Shown here: one piece after another, positions 49,004 to 59,087 of the stretch
How the letters are laid out: every line of letters starts with the position of its first letter
Numbering within the stretch: position 1 is the stretch's first letter
Assembly (NCBI GenBank): GCA_021463145.1
Contig: JAJTWZ010000003.1
Span: 99,319-163,318 of the forward strand
From: Blastocatellia bacterium
Lineage (GTDB): Bacteria > Acidobacteriota > Blastocatellia > UBA7656 > JADIYM01
Direction of reading: 5' to 3'
DNA: 64,000 bases
Position numbers and translations under genes: made by a program
Notes under the pieces: generated by a model
The model's input: only the letters and a program-made list of their open reading frames with translations
Told to the model about the DNA's origin: nothing
Databases searched by the model: none

Positions 49004-49792
49004 ATGGTTTATTCCAACATCTCGGTTGATCGAGCCGACTCGATAGCCCGGCTGACGCTGACGCGGCCCGAGGCGCTCAATGCATTGGACAAGGCGACCG
49101 GAGAGGAACTGCTCGACGCTCTGGAATCGCTCAGGACGGACGCCAGTGTTCGGGTGGTCGTCCTCACCGGCGCCGGCCGCGCATTCTCTGCCGGTGGCGA
49201 CATCAAGGAGATGGGACAGGCGGGCGAGCTTCCCGAATCGTTTTTCGAAGAGTTGCTGGCGACGCTGAATCGAGTAGTAGTCGCCCTGACCGAAATGCCG
49301 AAACCGGTCATCGCGGCGGTGAACGGAATTGCGGCTGGACTCGGCTTCAATCTTGCGTTGGCCTGCGACATTCGAATCGCGGCCCGGGGCGCCGAATTCA
49401 CCCAGGCATTCCTTCGCATCGGCCTGATTCCCGACGGCGGGGGCACGTACCATCTGCCCAGGATTGTAGGATGGGCACGCGCCATGGAACTCATCCTCAC
49501 TGCGCGGACGGTCTCGTCGGAAGAGGCACTTCGGCTTGGGCTCGTGACGACCGTGGTCGATGAAACGGATTTCGACGAAACGGTCGACGTCATGGCCCGG
49601 CAACTCGCCGCTGCGCCGACGTCGGCAATTGGCAGGGTGAAACAGCTGCTTGCTCATAGCCTCACGGCCGACCTCAAGTCGCAGTTGAGGCTCGAGCGCG
49701 AGATGCAGATGGAGAGCGGCAGGTCGAACGACTTCACCGAAGGCATCGCGGCGTTCCTCGAAAAACGTTCGCCGAGATTCACCGGCTCGTGA
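49004..49792 (+). CDS. Enoyl-CoA hydratase/isomerase family protein
   Basis: A 262-residue crotonase-fold protein. Oxyanion-hole segments are visible: SAGGDIKEMG (residues about 62-71) and AAVNGIAAGLGFNLALACD. The catalytic region LRIGLIPDGGGTYHLPRIVG has Asp where hydratases have Glu, as in PaaG-type isomerases, so an isomerase or a dehydratase-poor activity is possible. It probably acts in fatty-acid or aromatic acid breakdown, which would feed electrons to the ETF system encoded elsewhere in the window. GGGGAGCG lies before the ATG at 49004. Confidence 0.9.
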   Translation: MVYSNISVDRADSIARLTLTRPEALNALDKATGEELLDALESLRTDASVRVVVLTGAGRAFSAGGDIKEMGQAGELPESFFEELLATLNRVVVALTEMPKPVIAAVNGIAAGLGFNLALACDIRIAARGAEFTQAFLRIGLIPDGGGTYHLPRIVGWARAMELILTARTVSSEEALRLGLVTTVVDETDFDETVDVMARQLAAAPTSAIGRVKQLLAHSLTADLKSQLRLEREMQMESGRSNDFTEGIAAFLEKRSPRFTGS

Positions 49793-49962
49793 CGGGCTCG
49801 GTCTGGAGATTGGCGTAGCCGGGTCTGAAAGCTGCAGTCTGGCCTGCTGTCCGCGACGCCTCCGATGAGGAACCTGCCTCCTCCGGACGCGCCGCGTCAG
49901 GTTAACGATTGAGGCGCCGCCCCGTCCCACACTCGGCGGCGCTTCAGAGGATCGAGGATGTC

Positions 49963-51255
49963 GTGACCGTCGTGACGACGATGACCTACCGCAGACTCCT
50001 GAAGGAGAACGTCGAGTTCAGAAGGCTCTGGCTTGGCCAACTGGTAAGCGAGCTCGGCACCTGGTTCGCGTTCATCGCCGAGCTGGGCCTCGTTCGCTCA
50101 CTTTCGGGCACCGCTGTCTCGGCGAGCCTGATCGTTGCCGCGCACTTCCTTCCCTACTGCCTCGCAGGACCGGTTGCAGGCGCCCTGGCGGACCGGCTGC
50201 CGCGCCGAATGCTGATGGTCGCAGCCGACCTCGGCCGCGCGCTTTTCGCGCTGGGGTTCCTGCTCGCAACCAGCCCGGACCGGCTTTGGATCGCCTACTT
50301 CTGCGCTGCGGGGCTCTCCTCTCTCAACGCATTCTTCGACGCGGCAAAGAATGCATCGATGCCGAATCTCGCCAAGGGAGAGCAGTTACTTCCGGCGAAC
50401 GCATTGATCCACGCGATGCGATTCCTCCAGATGTCGGTCGGCGCCGTCGTTGCCGGATTGGTGACCGAGTGGTTCGGCTACAACGCCGCTTTCGGCATGA
50501 ACGCGGCCTCATTCTGCGTGTCGGCGTATTTCGTCGGGCGAATAGCAACCAATGCCCTCGAGCCGGACAATCGGGGACAGGCGGAAATGCCTGCCGCTTC
50601 GGTGGCGTCCCTGACTGCGGACCTGAGAGAGGCGGTCGTGTTCATATGGCGGACGCCGCTGGTGTTTGCAATTACGGCAATCAATTTTGGATGGGCGCTT
50701 GGCGGCGGAATGGCGCAAGTCATCAACGACCGATTCGGCGGCATCGTCTTTGCGGAGGCCGGCCAGAATGGCGACCGCGGCGTCGCAATTCTGAACGCGG
50801 GCGCCGGAATCGGATTGATGCTGGGAATGGTCATCTCGAACCGTGTGGGTGCGTGGGTTGCCGCTCGCAGGATCGTCGGCGCTTTCATTGGCTGGATGCT
50901 CATTGGCTCCGGCCTGGTATTCGCGCTTGCGGCGCTGGCGCCGAACATCTGGGTAATGGCCGTCGTGTTCGCCGTAAATCGGATGATTCTCAGCGCGGAA
51001 TACGCGATCCAGGACACTGTGCTCATGATCGCAATACCCGATGGGCTGCGAGGCAAGGTCTACACGATCGACAGGTCGATCGAACTCGCGATCGTGGGCG
51101 TTTCGGCTCTGGCGGCCGGCGGGCTTTTTACGGTTCTGGAGCCAGGACTAGTGCCGGCGATCGCGGGCATCCTGATGGCTGCGCCCGGCGTCATCTGGCT
51201 TTCGGCACTGGCGAGAGGTCGCATCAGGATTGGACGCGAAGCGCTTCGGCTATGA
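49963..51255 (+). CDS. MFS permease, EntS/NreB-like (MFS_3)
   Basis: A 430-residue inner-membrane transporter with about twelve hydrophobic helices. It shows the MFS loop 2-3 signature GALADRLPRRMLMVAADLGR and the early segment LWLGQLVSELGTWF typical of the MFS_3 group, whose members export siderophores or drugs. GTG at 49963 follows GAGGA at four bases; ATG at 49981 is the alternative. An inverted repeat (GCGCCGCC / GGCGGCGC, 49914-49942) lies in its leader and could be a terminator of the preceding gene or a regulatory hairpin. Its end overlaps lpxC by six bases, tail to tail. Confidence 0.87.
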   Translation: MTVVTTMTYRRLLKENVEFRRLWLGQLVSELGTWFAFIAELGLVRSLSGTAVSASLIVAAHFLPYCLAGPVAGALADRLPRRMLMVAADLGRALFALGFLLATSPDRLWIAYFCAAGLSSLNAFFDAAKNASMPNLAKGEQLLPANALIHAMRFLQMSVGAVVAGLVTEWFGYNAAFGMNAASFCVSAYFVGRIATNALEPDNRGQAEMPAASVASLTADLREAVVFIWRTPLVFAITAINFGWALGGGMAQVINDRFGGIVFAEAGQNGDRGVAILNAGAGIGLMLGMVISNRVGAWVAARRIVGAFIGWMLIGSGLVFALAALAPNIWVMAVVFAVNRMILSAEYAIQDTVLMIAIPDGLRGKVYTIDRSIELAIVGVSALAAGGLFTVLEPGLVPAIAGILMAAPGVIWLSALARGRIRIGREALRL

Positions 51256-52140
51256 AAGGGCGCCGGCAGCGTCGGGGATCTGCGACGAGACGATCATCCA
51301 GGCGGATTCGTCTCGCGCGACCTTTGCGACCAGTTGAGTGTGCAGCGCGTGACCTGCGCGGTCGGCGATGACGTGTCCAAGCACCGGCATGCCGAAGAGC
51401 GCAAGGTCGCCCACGATGTCGATCATCTTGTGGCGCACGAATTCGTCGGGCCAGCGCAATGGGACCTCGTTCAGCATTCCACCCTGCGGAGTCAGCACGA
51501 TGGCGTTCTCGGTCGAGCCTCCCTGAACGAGACCCGCCTGACGAAGCGCTTCGATCTCGTGCACGAAGCCGAACGTTCGCGCGGCCGCGAGCTCAGAGAC
51601 GAACTCGCCGTCCGTTATGGACACTGACCGGCGCTGATTTCCAACAACCGGGTGATCGAATTCGATCCGACAGGTGATCCGATACTCTTCGGCCGGCTCT
51701 ATGCGAATCGAGCGATGAGCCTCGACGATCTCCACCGGGCGGCAAATCCGAAGGAACTGGCGCGCCGCCTCCAATTCGCGCACGCCGGCATCTTCGATCA
51801 GATCCACCCATCCCTCTGCACTGCCATCGAGGATCGGAACCTCCATGCCGTCGATCTCGACGATGCAGTTGTCGACGCGGCATCCAACGAGCGCGGCGAG
51901 CAGGTGTTCGACAGTCGACACCATCACGCCCTGCCGCATCAGCGTAGTCGCGTAACTGACCCTGGCAACGGAGTGTGGCGCGGCGGGAACGTCGAATTCT
52001 CCCAGATCGGTCCGGCGAAAGACGTAGCCGGTAAATGCCGGCGCCGGTGTCAATCGAACCGAAACGTGAGTTCCTGTGTGAAGACCGACTCCCGCTACTT
52101 CGGCCGTAGTGTCCAACGTCGTTTGCCGGGATGAGAGAAT
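51250..52140 (-). CDS. lpxC: UDP-3-O-acyl-N-acetylglucosamine deacetylase
   Basis: Second, committed step of lipid A synthesis; zinc-dependent. The protein shows the family motifs: VAGVGLHTGTHVSVRLTPAP near the start, STVEHLLAALVG (Glu base and zinc His), EFVRHKMIDIVGDLALFG (zinc His and Asp) and RAGHALHTQLV. With a TTG start at 52116 the first strand would be missing. Extending the frame gives SRQTTLDTTAEVAGVG, which aligns with the E. coli start (MIKQRTLKRIV...), and places an ATT codon at 52140 six bases after a perfect AGGAGG. I therefore propose an ATT start, giving 296 residues. Start assignment is less certain than the identity. Confidence 0.95.
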   Translation of the reverse strand: MLSSRQTTLDTTAEVAGVGLHTGTHVSVRLTPAPAFTGYVFRRTDLGEFDVPAAPHSVARVSYATTLMRQGVMVSTVEHLLAALVGCRVDNCIVEIDGMEVPILDGSAEGWVDLIEDAGVRELEAARQFLRICRPVEIVEAHRSIRIEPAEEYRITCRIEFDHPVVGNQRRSVSITDGEFVSELAAARTFGFVHEIEALRQAGLVQGGSTENAIVLTPQGGMLNEVPLRWPDEFVRHKMIDIVGDLALFGMPVLGHVIADRAGHALHTQLVAKVARDESAWMIVSSQIPDAAGALS

Positions 52141-52146
52141 AAAATG

Positions 52147-52152
52147 CCTCCT
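52147..52152 (-). promoter_or_regulatory. Strong ribosome-binding site AGGAGG ahead of an ATT start of lpxC
   Basis: AGGAGG is followed by a six-base spacer (CATTTT) and then ATTCTCTCATCCCGGCAAAC in the lpxC frame. No ATG, GTG or TTG lies in that frame between the ribosome site and codon 9 (TTG). ATT starts are rare; the known case is infC, where the codon serves feedback control. Confidence 0.65.
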
Positions 52153-52423
52153 GTACGCCTATCGAGCCTACGAACTGACATGAACAGGAGCAATTCGCAT
52201 GCCTCGGTTCACTGACCACCAACTCCCGAGAAAAGTCCAAGACTGGCAATTGTGCAGTCGCCGGATCGTCGCATTCACGCAACACCATTGAGGCGGCCAC
52301 GCAACACTTCTGTGACATCGGTTCGGATTCGAAAGCCTGCTCTTCACGTCACGAAGCGCGGTGGAGCGGTTGTACGCCGGCTTACCACAAGCTGAGTCCG
52401 CGACACGCCGGCTTTTCACGCGA

Positions 52424-52699
52424 CTATTTCAACGACGCGCGCTGAGCGACGACTCCGACAATCACCAATGCAATCGCGACTGCGACGATCCCCCATAGCA
52501 ACGCCGAGAGCCACGGCGGCGGATCCGACCAGAGGCTGCGCCTGGCCGACTGCGACGGATCCCGTCGCTTCATGAAGCGGTTCTTGCAACTGCTGCACCG
52601 ATATGGATAGACACCGGCTGCGCTGAGCACGAACTGTTCGACGAAGCCCTTTCGTCGCGAGCGATGCACCCGGTTTTCGCTGCATTGGGGACAGATCAT
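52424..52699 (-). CDS. Zinc-ribbon protein with a C-terminal membrane segment
   Basis: A 91-residue protein: zinc ribbon made by CPQC near residue 3 and CSSC near residue 38, then a basic stretch (RNRFMKRRDPS-like), then one membrane helix (ALLWGIVAVAIALVIVGVVA). The ATG at 52699 starts at the first Cys pair; a longer frame to 52786 exists but overlaps the polA start. It is divergent to polA and its function is unknown. The upstream region to lpxC (52153-52423) shows no gene. Confidence 0.75.
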   Translation of the reverse strand: MICPQCSENRVHRSRRKGFVEQFVLSAAGVYPYRCSSCKNRFMKRRDPSQSARRSLWSDPPPWLSALLWGIVAVAIALVIVGVVAQRASLK

Positions 52700-52775
52700 T
52701 TGCGTCTTTGAGCGGCGTGTCGCCTGCGATTGCAGTTCGAGAATCGCCGGCCTCGGGAGTGTACAATAACGCGCC

Positions 52776-55505
52776 ATGCCTGACACAACCGATGCGCTCT
52801 ACCTTGTCGACGGGATGTCGCACATTTTCCGGGCCTATTACGCGATCCGCGGCCTGTCGAACGCGGCCGGGCTCTCCACGAACGCGGTATACGGCTTCAC
52901 GATGATGGTTCGAAAGCTCATCTCGCAGGAGAAGCCGAAATACCTAGGCATCGTGCTCGACAGTGCGGAGCCTACGTTCCGACACGAAGCCTACCCGGAG
53001 TACAAGGCAACGCGCGGTCAGATGCCGGACGATCTTGCGGCGCAGATTCCGTACATTCTCAAGGTCTGCGAGGTGTTCCGTCTGCCTGTGGTGCGGGTTC
53101 CCGGGCTCGAGGCGGACGACCTCATCGGCACTCTGGCTCACAAGGCTCAGGATGCCGGAATTCGCACGGTCATCGTTTCCCAGGACAAGGATCTCTGCCA
53201 GCTCGTCACCGATCGCATCTCTATCCTGCGCGAGGAACGTGATCGTTCAGTGACTCGCGTAGATCGCGGCGGTGTCGTCAAACGGATGGGCGTTCCACCC
53301 GAACAGGTCGTCGATCTGCTCGGCCTTCAGGGAGACACATCCGACAACATTCCCGGGGCTCCCGGGATCGGCGAAAAAGGCGCGCTGCAGATTCTCGAGC
53401 AGTTCGGATCTATTGAAGCCGCTCTCGCAGGCTGGGAAGGCGTTTCGCGAAAGTCGTACCGCGAGTCTCTGCGTGACAATGCGGACATCATCAGGCTCTC
53501 GCGCGAACTCGCGACGATCAAAACAGACTGCCCTGTCGATCTGGACCTCCAGGACCTGGAAGTCTGCGAACCTGATGCAGCCGCAGCTCACGAGCTCTTC
53601 GCCGAACTCGAGATCAACTCTCTTGCCAGGGAGTTCGAGAAGCTCGCCGGAGCAAGCTCCCAGGCGCCCACCGCTGCGGCCCCGAAAGCGGGCTCGATTC
53701 GCGATTACGCCACTGCGGTAACCGCCGCAGCAGCCGCGGCTGCCGTTGCGAAAGCGACCGATGCGGGCCGGTGCGCCATCGCGTTGGCCACTTCAATCAA
53801 CGGTGACGTCTCCGGCGTCGCTATCAGTCACGCCGATGGCGCCGGTATTTTCATCGACGTTCGGAACTCGGACGAGCCAGAGGCTTCGCTCCAGAGAATC
53901 GTGGAGCTGCTGGCGGACTCGAAGGTGGAGAAGGCCGTTCACGATGCGAAGACGGTTCTGCACGGGCTGAACAGGCTGTTCGAGTCGCGGCACGAAGACC
54001 GGAAGCGCACCGTGCTCGCGGCAATCGCGTCCTGCGGAAGCAGGTATCCCTGGGGTGGCGGGGTGCGAATCGCGCCGATCAAGGATGACACGCTGCTCAT
54101 GGCCTACCTTCTCGATCCGAACAGGGGAAAGTATGCGCTGGCCGATATCTCACGCGACACGTTGCAATTCGAGCCGCTCACCCGCGTGGAAGGAGTTGGC
54201 GCCGAGGCCCTGGTGGCCATCAACGACGCCGATGCGACGCTCCAATTGGCAACCAGCCAGCGCGCCCTCATCGAATCGAAGGGGCTGGTCGAAGTCTACG
54301 AACTGCTCGAACTGCCGCTCGTCGAGTTGCTGTACGAGATCGAACGAATCGGACTTCGGCTCGACCCCGCTGCGCTCGAGGAAACCGGCAAGGAGATGGA
54401 TTCCGAGATGGCGCGCCTCGCCGCGCGAATTTACGAACTTGCCGGGCAGACGTTCAATATCAACAGCCCGTCTCAGCTCGGAGACATTCTGGAGCGGCTG
54501 AACTTTCCGATGAAGCGCCGCACCTCGACCGGCAAAATTTCAACCAGCAAGGACATTCTCGAGGAGCTGGCGGCGGAGTTCGAGTTGCCGCGACAGGTCA
54601 TCGAGTATCGTGAGCTGGCGAAGTTGAAGGGGACTTACGTGGACGCTCTTCCCCTTTCAATCGATCGCGAGACCGGCCGCGTTCACACCAGCCTCAACCA
54701 GGCCGGCGCCGCTACCGGCCGGCTTTCGTCATCGAATCCGAACCTCCAGAATATTCCGGTACGCACCGAGGCGGGGCGCTCCATCCGTCGCGCCTTCGTT
54801 GCCCCCGAAGGATGCGAATTCGTGTCAGTCGATTACTCGCAGATCGAGCTTCGCGTTCTCGCGCACATTGCCAACGACGAACGGATGCGTGAAGCCTTCC
54901 AGCGGGGCGAAGACATCCACGCGGCGACGGCTCGCGAAGTGTTCGGCGCTACAACCATCGCCGAGGAGAAGGAGAAGCGCCGCCTCGCGAAGATCGTGAA
55001 CTTCGCCATCGCGTACAGCGTCGGCGCCTTCGGTCTCGCCCAACGTACCGGGCTATCTCGCAAGCAGGCACGCGAGGCGATCGACCGCTACTTCGCGTCG
55101 TTCACGGGGGTGCGAACCTACATGGACGAGACCCCGGAGCGCGCCAGGAAGACCGGCGACGTCCGAACGATCTTCGGCCGGCTTCGTCAGATTCCGGACA
55201 TAGACAACAAGAACCCTGGCCTGCGCGCCCGTGCCGAACGCGAGGCCATCAACATGCCAATCCAGGGCACGGCCGCCGACATCATGAAGCTCGCGATGAT
55301 CGCCTCGCGGGAGGCGCTGGCCTCGTCGGACCTGAAGGCGCGAGTGGTCATGCAGGTGCACGACGAACTCCTGATCGAGGCCGCGCGCGATGACGTCGAA
55401 GCCACGAAGGCGCTCGTGAAGTCCGCGATGGAGAACGTCTACAACCTGTCGGTGCCGCTCGTCGTCGATTCCGGCTCGGGCGCCAACTGGATGGAAGCGA
55501 AGTAG
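52776..55505 (+). CDS. polA: DNA polymerase I
   Basis: A 909-residue family A polymerase. The N-terminal 5'-nuclease has VSQDKDLCQLV and DLLGLQGDTSDNIPGAPGIG; the polymerase has VDYSQIELRVLAH, RLAKIVNFAIAYSVGAFGL and QVHDELLIEA. The middle 3'-5' exonuclease domain looks inactive: the expected DTE motif reads ALATS near residue 335, and the second motif reads KAVHDAKTVLHGL without the metal-binding Asp, so the enzyme is probably Taq-like. The O-helix has Tyr-Ser where most have Tyr-Gly. ATG at 52776. It acts in repair and Okazaki fragment maturation. Confidence 0.96.
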   Translation: MPDTTDALYLVDGMSHIFRAYYAIRGLSNAAGLSTNAVYGFTMMVRKLISQEKPKYLGIVLDSAEPTFRHEAYPEYKATRGQMPDDLAAQIPYILKVCEVFRLPVVRVPGLEADDLIGTLAHKAQDAGIRTVIVSQDKDLCQLVTDRISILREERDRSVTRVDRGGVVKRMGVPPEQVVDLLGLQGDTSDNIPGAPGIGEKGALQILEQFGSIEAALAGWEGVSRKSYRESLRDNADIIRLSRELATIKTDCPVDLDLQDLEVCEPDAAAAHELFAELEINSLAREFEKLAGASSQAPTAAAPKAGSIRDYATAVTAAAAAAAVAKATDAGRCAIALATSINGDVSGVAISHADGAGIFIDVRNSDEPEASLQRIVELLADSKVEKAVHDAKTVLHGLNRLFESRHEDRKRTVLAAIASCGSRYPWGGGVRIAPIKDDTLLMAYLLDPNRGKYALADISRDTLQFEPLTRVEGVGAEALVAINDADATLQLATSQRALIESKGLVEVYELLELPLVELLYEIERIGLRLDPAALEETGKEMDSEMARLAARIYELAGQTFNINSPSQLGDILERLNFPMKRRTSTGKISTSKDILEELAAEFELPRQVIEYRELAKLKGTYVDALPLSIDRETGRVHTSLNQAGAATGRLSSSNPNLQNIPVRTEAGRSIRRAFVAPEGCEFVSVDYSQIELRVLAHIANDERMREAFQRGEDIHAATAREVFGATTIAEEKEKRRLAKIVNFAIAYSVGAFGLAQRTGLSRKQAREAIDRYFASFTGVRTYMDETPERARKTGDVRTIFGRLRQIPDIDNKNPGLRARAEREAINMPIQGTAADIMKLAMIASREALASSDLKARVVMQVHDELLIEAARDDVEATKALVKSAMENVYNLSVPLVVDSGSGANWMEAK

Positions 55506-55685
55506 GCCCGTTTAGAGCCCGTCGCGGCCTCCCCACTCCGGCTGTGCGACTGCGGAGTTGGCGAATGACCGCCAGGTACGACCTTGGCGCGCGCGCGCCC
55601 TATCACCGCGAGATGGCGGGGCCCAGGCGCAACGAACCGCTCCGCAGACGAGGCTACGCCCCCGGGATCACAACACGCCTTCGAA

Positions 55686-57728
55686 TCAGAACTCCGTCCG
55701 GAATCGATGCGCGAGTTCCACTCTCCTCGATTCTTCCGACGCCGGGATCAGGTTGTACCGATCGCCGGACAGCGCATACGCATCCACGCTTTCCGATCCG
55801 CACTTCGGGCATTCGCCGTGGACACCCGTCGCCGGCGCGTCACACGCATTGCAGAACGTGAATTCAGGAGCGAAAACCAGGGCGCCGACCCCCGATTGGT
55901 AGAAACCCTGCGATATCAGAAGCGCGGCCTGCTCCGCGCTCGGGGGCGGCGCGTTGAACCAGATCTCAGAGCGAGCGTTGAGCAGCCCGGGAACGTGAAG
56001 CTCACCCTCGGCCTTCAGCCGATCCAGCGGCGCAAGCGGCGCCGTAGCGGCGAGCCTGCACCCGGTCGTGTAGGTCGCGCCAGCGCCGTCAGCTCCCATG
56101 ACTTCGGCCGCCGCGCTTCCGAAAAATCTGAGATCGAGACGCGCCAGCCGGCGAGCGGTCGACCCGTCCGAGGACTCGCTTAGCAGGAACCGCACGCGAT
56201 GCTTGTCCGACAGGCGCCCGATCTCGCGACTCAGATGCCCCATGACACGCCGCCCGAACTCCAGCGCCGCCGGGTCCGCGTGAAGTTCCTTACCGGTGAC
56301 GCTCCTGGCCAGTTCGTTCAATCCAACTGGCGCGATCGGGTGCGATGTCCACGCAAGCCGCAGAAACGGTTTCCCTGCGACTGCCATCGCAAGCAGCGAC
56401 AGCGGTCCGAACTCGCCGCGCGCAAGCAGCTTCTCGAGGAAGATGCGCTTCTCGAGGTGCGCCTGAGCAGCCGCTTCCACGACCCGAGTCAGTTCCTCGA
56501 ACACGCGGACCTGATCGCCACCGGCGAGATATCCGACGCGCGGCAGATTTATCGCAACGGCAGCAAGAGCAGCGGAGCGCCAGTTCTCGGTTTCGGTCTT
56601 CGCGATGGCGGATGGATCGGAGACGCCGAAGCGCTCGAAGAATGCCGACTCTCCATCCCGGTCGAATGCGATAGTGAGGCCGCCACGCTCGGTTGCCACG
56701 CGGCTTGCGAGATCGAGAACCACCCTGTATCCCGCCCGCTCGGTGAACCTGGAGTTGATATGAAGTATTGCCCGCGGGGACACGAACGGACGTTGTCGCG
56801 CGTCTCCGGTGAGACAGACTTCGAAGAACGCGCGCAGGAATCGATGCGCCGCCTCCGTGTACTCGCTGTAGGTGCGAACCAGCTGCGCGCCACCCGGACC
56901 GACTGCCGGCCGGCTCGCCATGTCCTCGGGAGCACGCCAGTCGAGATGTATGTCGCAAGAAATAGCCTGGCCTCCGCGAGCGACAGCCGGAGACGACAAG
57001 TCGTGCAACAACATCTCCGCAAGTTGGCACAGATCGCGGTGCGAATGGTTCTCGATGAACGGCGCGAGACCGAAGTTAAGACTGTCCCATACGATCGGGC
57101 CGGAGGCGTATCCCTGCAATGCGGCCGTGAACTTCACGATGTGCGAGACGAGAACCTCGGGCCGCCGTGCCGGCGCGGCATTCGCGAAGCCCTTCGGCAG
57201 CACGACGCCGTGCCTTTTCACGTGGTCGAGCGAGCACGTGAGTGAGTAAGGACGGTCGATCGAGCCAAGATGGAGGATGTGAATGTCGCCGACGAGGTGG
57301 GCGTTTGCCGACTGCTCGGAGAGGACGGCAACGATTCCGAACTCGCGCTTGATGGCTTCGGCCAGGTGGAGACTGGTGCCCTCCGGACCGTGAGGCCGGC
57401 CGACGTCGTCACGCCGGGATCCGTGCATCAGCCGGTCGACGTCGTACAGCGGAACTCCGAGACGGGCGTGCGCGCGATGCGCGTCTTCCATACCGTACTC
57501 GAGCAACTTTGCGTCGACCAGGCCGCGAATGACGGACGAACTGAGCGTACGCAGGCCGACCCTCTCGATAAAGCCGCGTATCTCGACGCTCAACTGCTGC
57601 GCGCGTTCCCGATCCAGGTGTGCCTCGCGAACCAGCGTCTCGACGATCCGCGTGGAGTCGAATAGAGCCACGTCCTCGTCACTGCGCCGGACCAGGAGTT
57701 CGAGCTCCACGGCGTCGCCCGCGGACAT
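55686..57728 (-). CDS. NrdD-like ribonucleotide reductase homologue, active-site residues diverged
   Basis: A 680-residue protein: an ATP-cone-like N terminus (residues about 8-95, ending [11 protein letters not shown]), then a barrel with NrdD hallmarks ([29 protein letters not shown]) and a C-terminal zinc ribbon (Cys626, 629, 640, 643: CNACD and CPKCG). A class III reductase should then have R-V-x-G-Y with the glycyl radical, but here the tail reads [20 protein letters not shown]. The cysteine expected just before INLPR is replaced by [11 protein letters not shown]. Either this is a catalytically changed subgroup or an inactive regulator. Start ATG 57728; the frame beyond it is antisense to metK. 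No activase gene (nrdG) is near. Confidence 0.78.
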   Translation of the reverse strand: MSAGDAVELELLVRRSDEDVALFDSTRIVETLVREAHLDRERAQQLSVEIRGFIERVGLRTLSSSVIRGLVDAKLLEYGMEDAHRAHARLGVPLYDVDRLMHGSRRDDVGRPHGPEGTSLHLAEAIKREFGIVAVLSEQSANAHLVGDIHILHLGSIDRPYSLTCSLDHVKRHGVVLPKGFANAAPARRPEVLVSHIVKFTAALQGYASGPIVWDSLNFGLAPFIENHSHRDLCQLAEMLLHDLSSPAVARGGQAISCDIHLDWRAPEDMASRPAVGPGGAQLVRTYSEYTEAAHRFLRAFFEVCLTGDARQRPFVSPRAILHINSRFTERAGYRVVLDLASRVATERGGLTIAFDRDGESAFFERFGVSDPSAIAKTETENWRSAALAAVAINLPRVGYLAGGDQVRVFEELTRVVEAAAQAHLEKRIFLEKLLARGEFGPLSLLAMAVAGKPFLRLAWTSHPIAPVGLNELARSVTGKELHADPAALEFGRRVMGHLSREIGRLSDKHRVRFLLSESSDGSTARRLARLDLRFFGSAAAEVMGADGAGATYTTGCRLAATAPLAPLDRLKAEGELHVPGLLNARSEIWFNAPPPSAEQAALLISQGFYQSGVGALVFAPEFTFCNACDAPATGVHGECPKCGSESVDAYALSGDRYNLIPASEESRRVELAHRFRTEF

Positions 57729-57877
57729 TGTGAAATCGGACGGATTGGGACGATCGGGGTCCACCCGGCAGACAATACCGACGCGACAATTCGGGCGCAA
57801 GCAGGGCGCCGGATGGCTTCCTTGACGCTCCATGGACCGTGTGCTACGCTGCCCGGCTTTTTTGGAACCAGGAAAGT

Positions 57878-57895
57878 TTCCTGTCGCGACAGGAA
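57878..57895. promoter_or_regulatory. Perfect 18-base palindrome upstream of metK
   Basis: TTCCTGTCGCGACAGGAA lies 47 bases before the metK start and 150 bases before the divergent NrdD-like gene start. Symmetric palindromes of this length are typical repressor operators or, in RNA, a hairpin. It may control metK, the divergent gene, or both. Confidence 0.5.
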
Positions 57896-57941
57896 GCCTC
57901 TGCGCATAGGGATATCCAGCACGAATGGAGGCCATCAGGAA

Positions 57942-59087
57942 GTGAGCAACCGTAGATTCCTTTTCACCTCGGAGTCGGTCACGGAGGGGCATCCGGACAA
58001 GATCGCGGATCAGATTTCCGACGCGATTCTTGACGCAGTTCTCTCGGACGACCCCGAAGGGCGTGTCGCGTGCGAGACGCTCGTTACGACCGGACTTATT
58101 TTTGTCGCCGGCGAAATCACGACGAATACGTATGTCGACTTTCCGCGCGTCGCGCGCGAGACGGTTCGTGAGATCGGATACACCCGCGCGAAGTACGGCT
58201 TCGACTGCGATACGTGCGCGGTCGTTTCGTCCATCGACGCCCAGTCGGGCGACATCGCGATGGGCGTGGACGTCGGCGGCGCCGGCGACCAGGGACTCAT
58301 GTTCGGCTATGCGTGCAACGAGACGCCGAGCCTCATGCCGATGCCGATCGACCTGGCGCATCGCCTTTCCCGCCGGCTCGCGGAGGTCCGGAAGGAAGGC
58401 ACGGTCGACTACCTCCGTCCCGATGGCAAGTCGCAGGTGACGGTGGAGTACGACGAGCACCGCAATCCCGTGCGTATTCCGACGGTCGTCATCTCGACGC
58501 AGCACGGTGAGGACGTCTCGAACGACCAGATCCGTCACGACATCGTCGAGCACGTCATCAAGCCGACGCTGCCCGAGGGCCTCACGACGGACGGCGTGAA
58601 GTACCACATCAACCCGACGGGCCGGTTCGTGACCGGCGGTCCGCAGGGCGACACGGGCCTGACGGGGCGCAAGATCATCGTCGACACGTACGGCGGCATG
58701 GGCGCCCACGGCGGCGGCGCGTTCTCGGGCAAGGATCCCACGAAGGTGGACCGCTCGGCGTCGTACATGGCCCGCTACATCGCGAAGAACATCGTCGCGG
58801 CGGGTATCGCGGACCGCGCGGAGATCCAGCTCGCGTACGCCATCGGCGTCGCCGATCCGGTCTCGGTCTTCGTCGACACCAAGGGTACGGGCAAGATCGA
58901 CGACTTCCAGCTGTCGGACATCGTGCGTCAGAACTTCAAGCTTACGCCGCGCGACATCATCGAGACGCTCGAGCTGCGCAGGCCGGTGTACAAGGCGACC
59001 GCTGCCTACGGACACTTCGGCCGTGCCGAGTTCTCTTGGGAGCGCACCGACAAGGCCGACCAGCTCCGCGCCGACGCGGGACTCTAG
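57942..59087 (+). CDS. metK: S-adenosylmethionine synthetase
   Basis: Makes S-adenosylmethionine from methionine and ATP. The 381 residues show the family motifs: [32 protein letters not shown] (ATP/methionine loop) and [17 protein letters not shown] (triphosphatase region). Length is normal. The start is GTG at 57942 ([11 protein letters not shown]); the longer frame to 57813 is not conserved. GGAGG lies about ten bases upstream. ahcY follows in the same orientation after 87 bases, so the SAM production and SAH recycling genes are linked. Codon use is strongly GC-ending, consistent with high expression. Confidence 0.98.
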   Translation: MSNRRFLFTSESVTEGHPDKIADQISDAILDAVLSDDPEGRVACETLVTTGLIFVAGEITTNTYVDFPRVARETVREIGYTRAKYGFDCDTCAVVSSIDAQSGDIAMGVDVGGAGDQGLMFGYACNETPSLMPMPIDLAHRLSRRLAEVRKEGTVDYLRPDGKSQVTVEYDEHRNPVRIPTVVISTQHGEDVSNDQIRHDIVEHVIKPTLPEGLTTDGVKYHINPTGRFVTGGPQGDTGLTGRKIIVDTYGGMGAHGGGAFSGKDPTKVDRSASYMARYIAKNIVAAGIADRAEIQLAYAIGVADPVSVFVDTKGTGKIDDFQLSDIVRQNFKLTPRDIIETLELRRPVYKATAAYGHFGRAEFSWERTDKADQLRADAGL

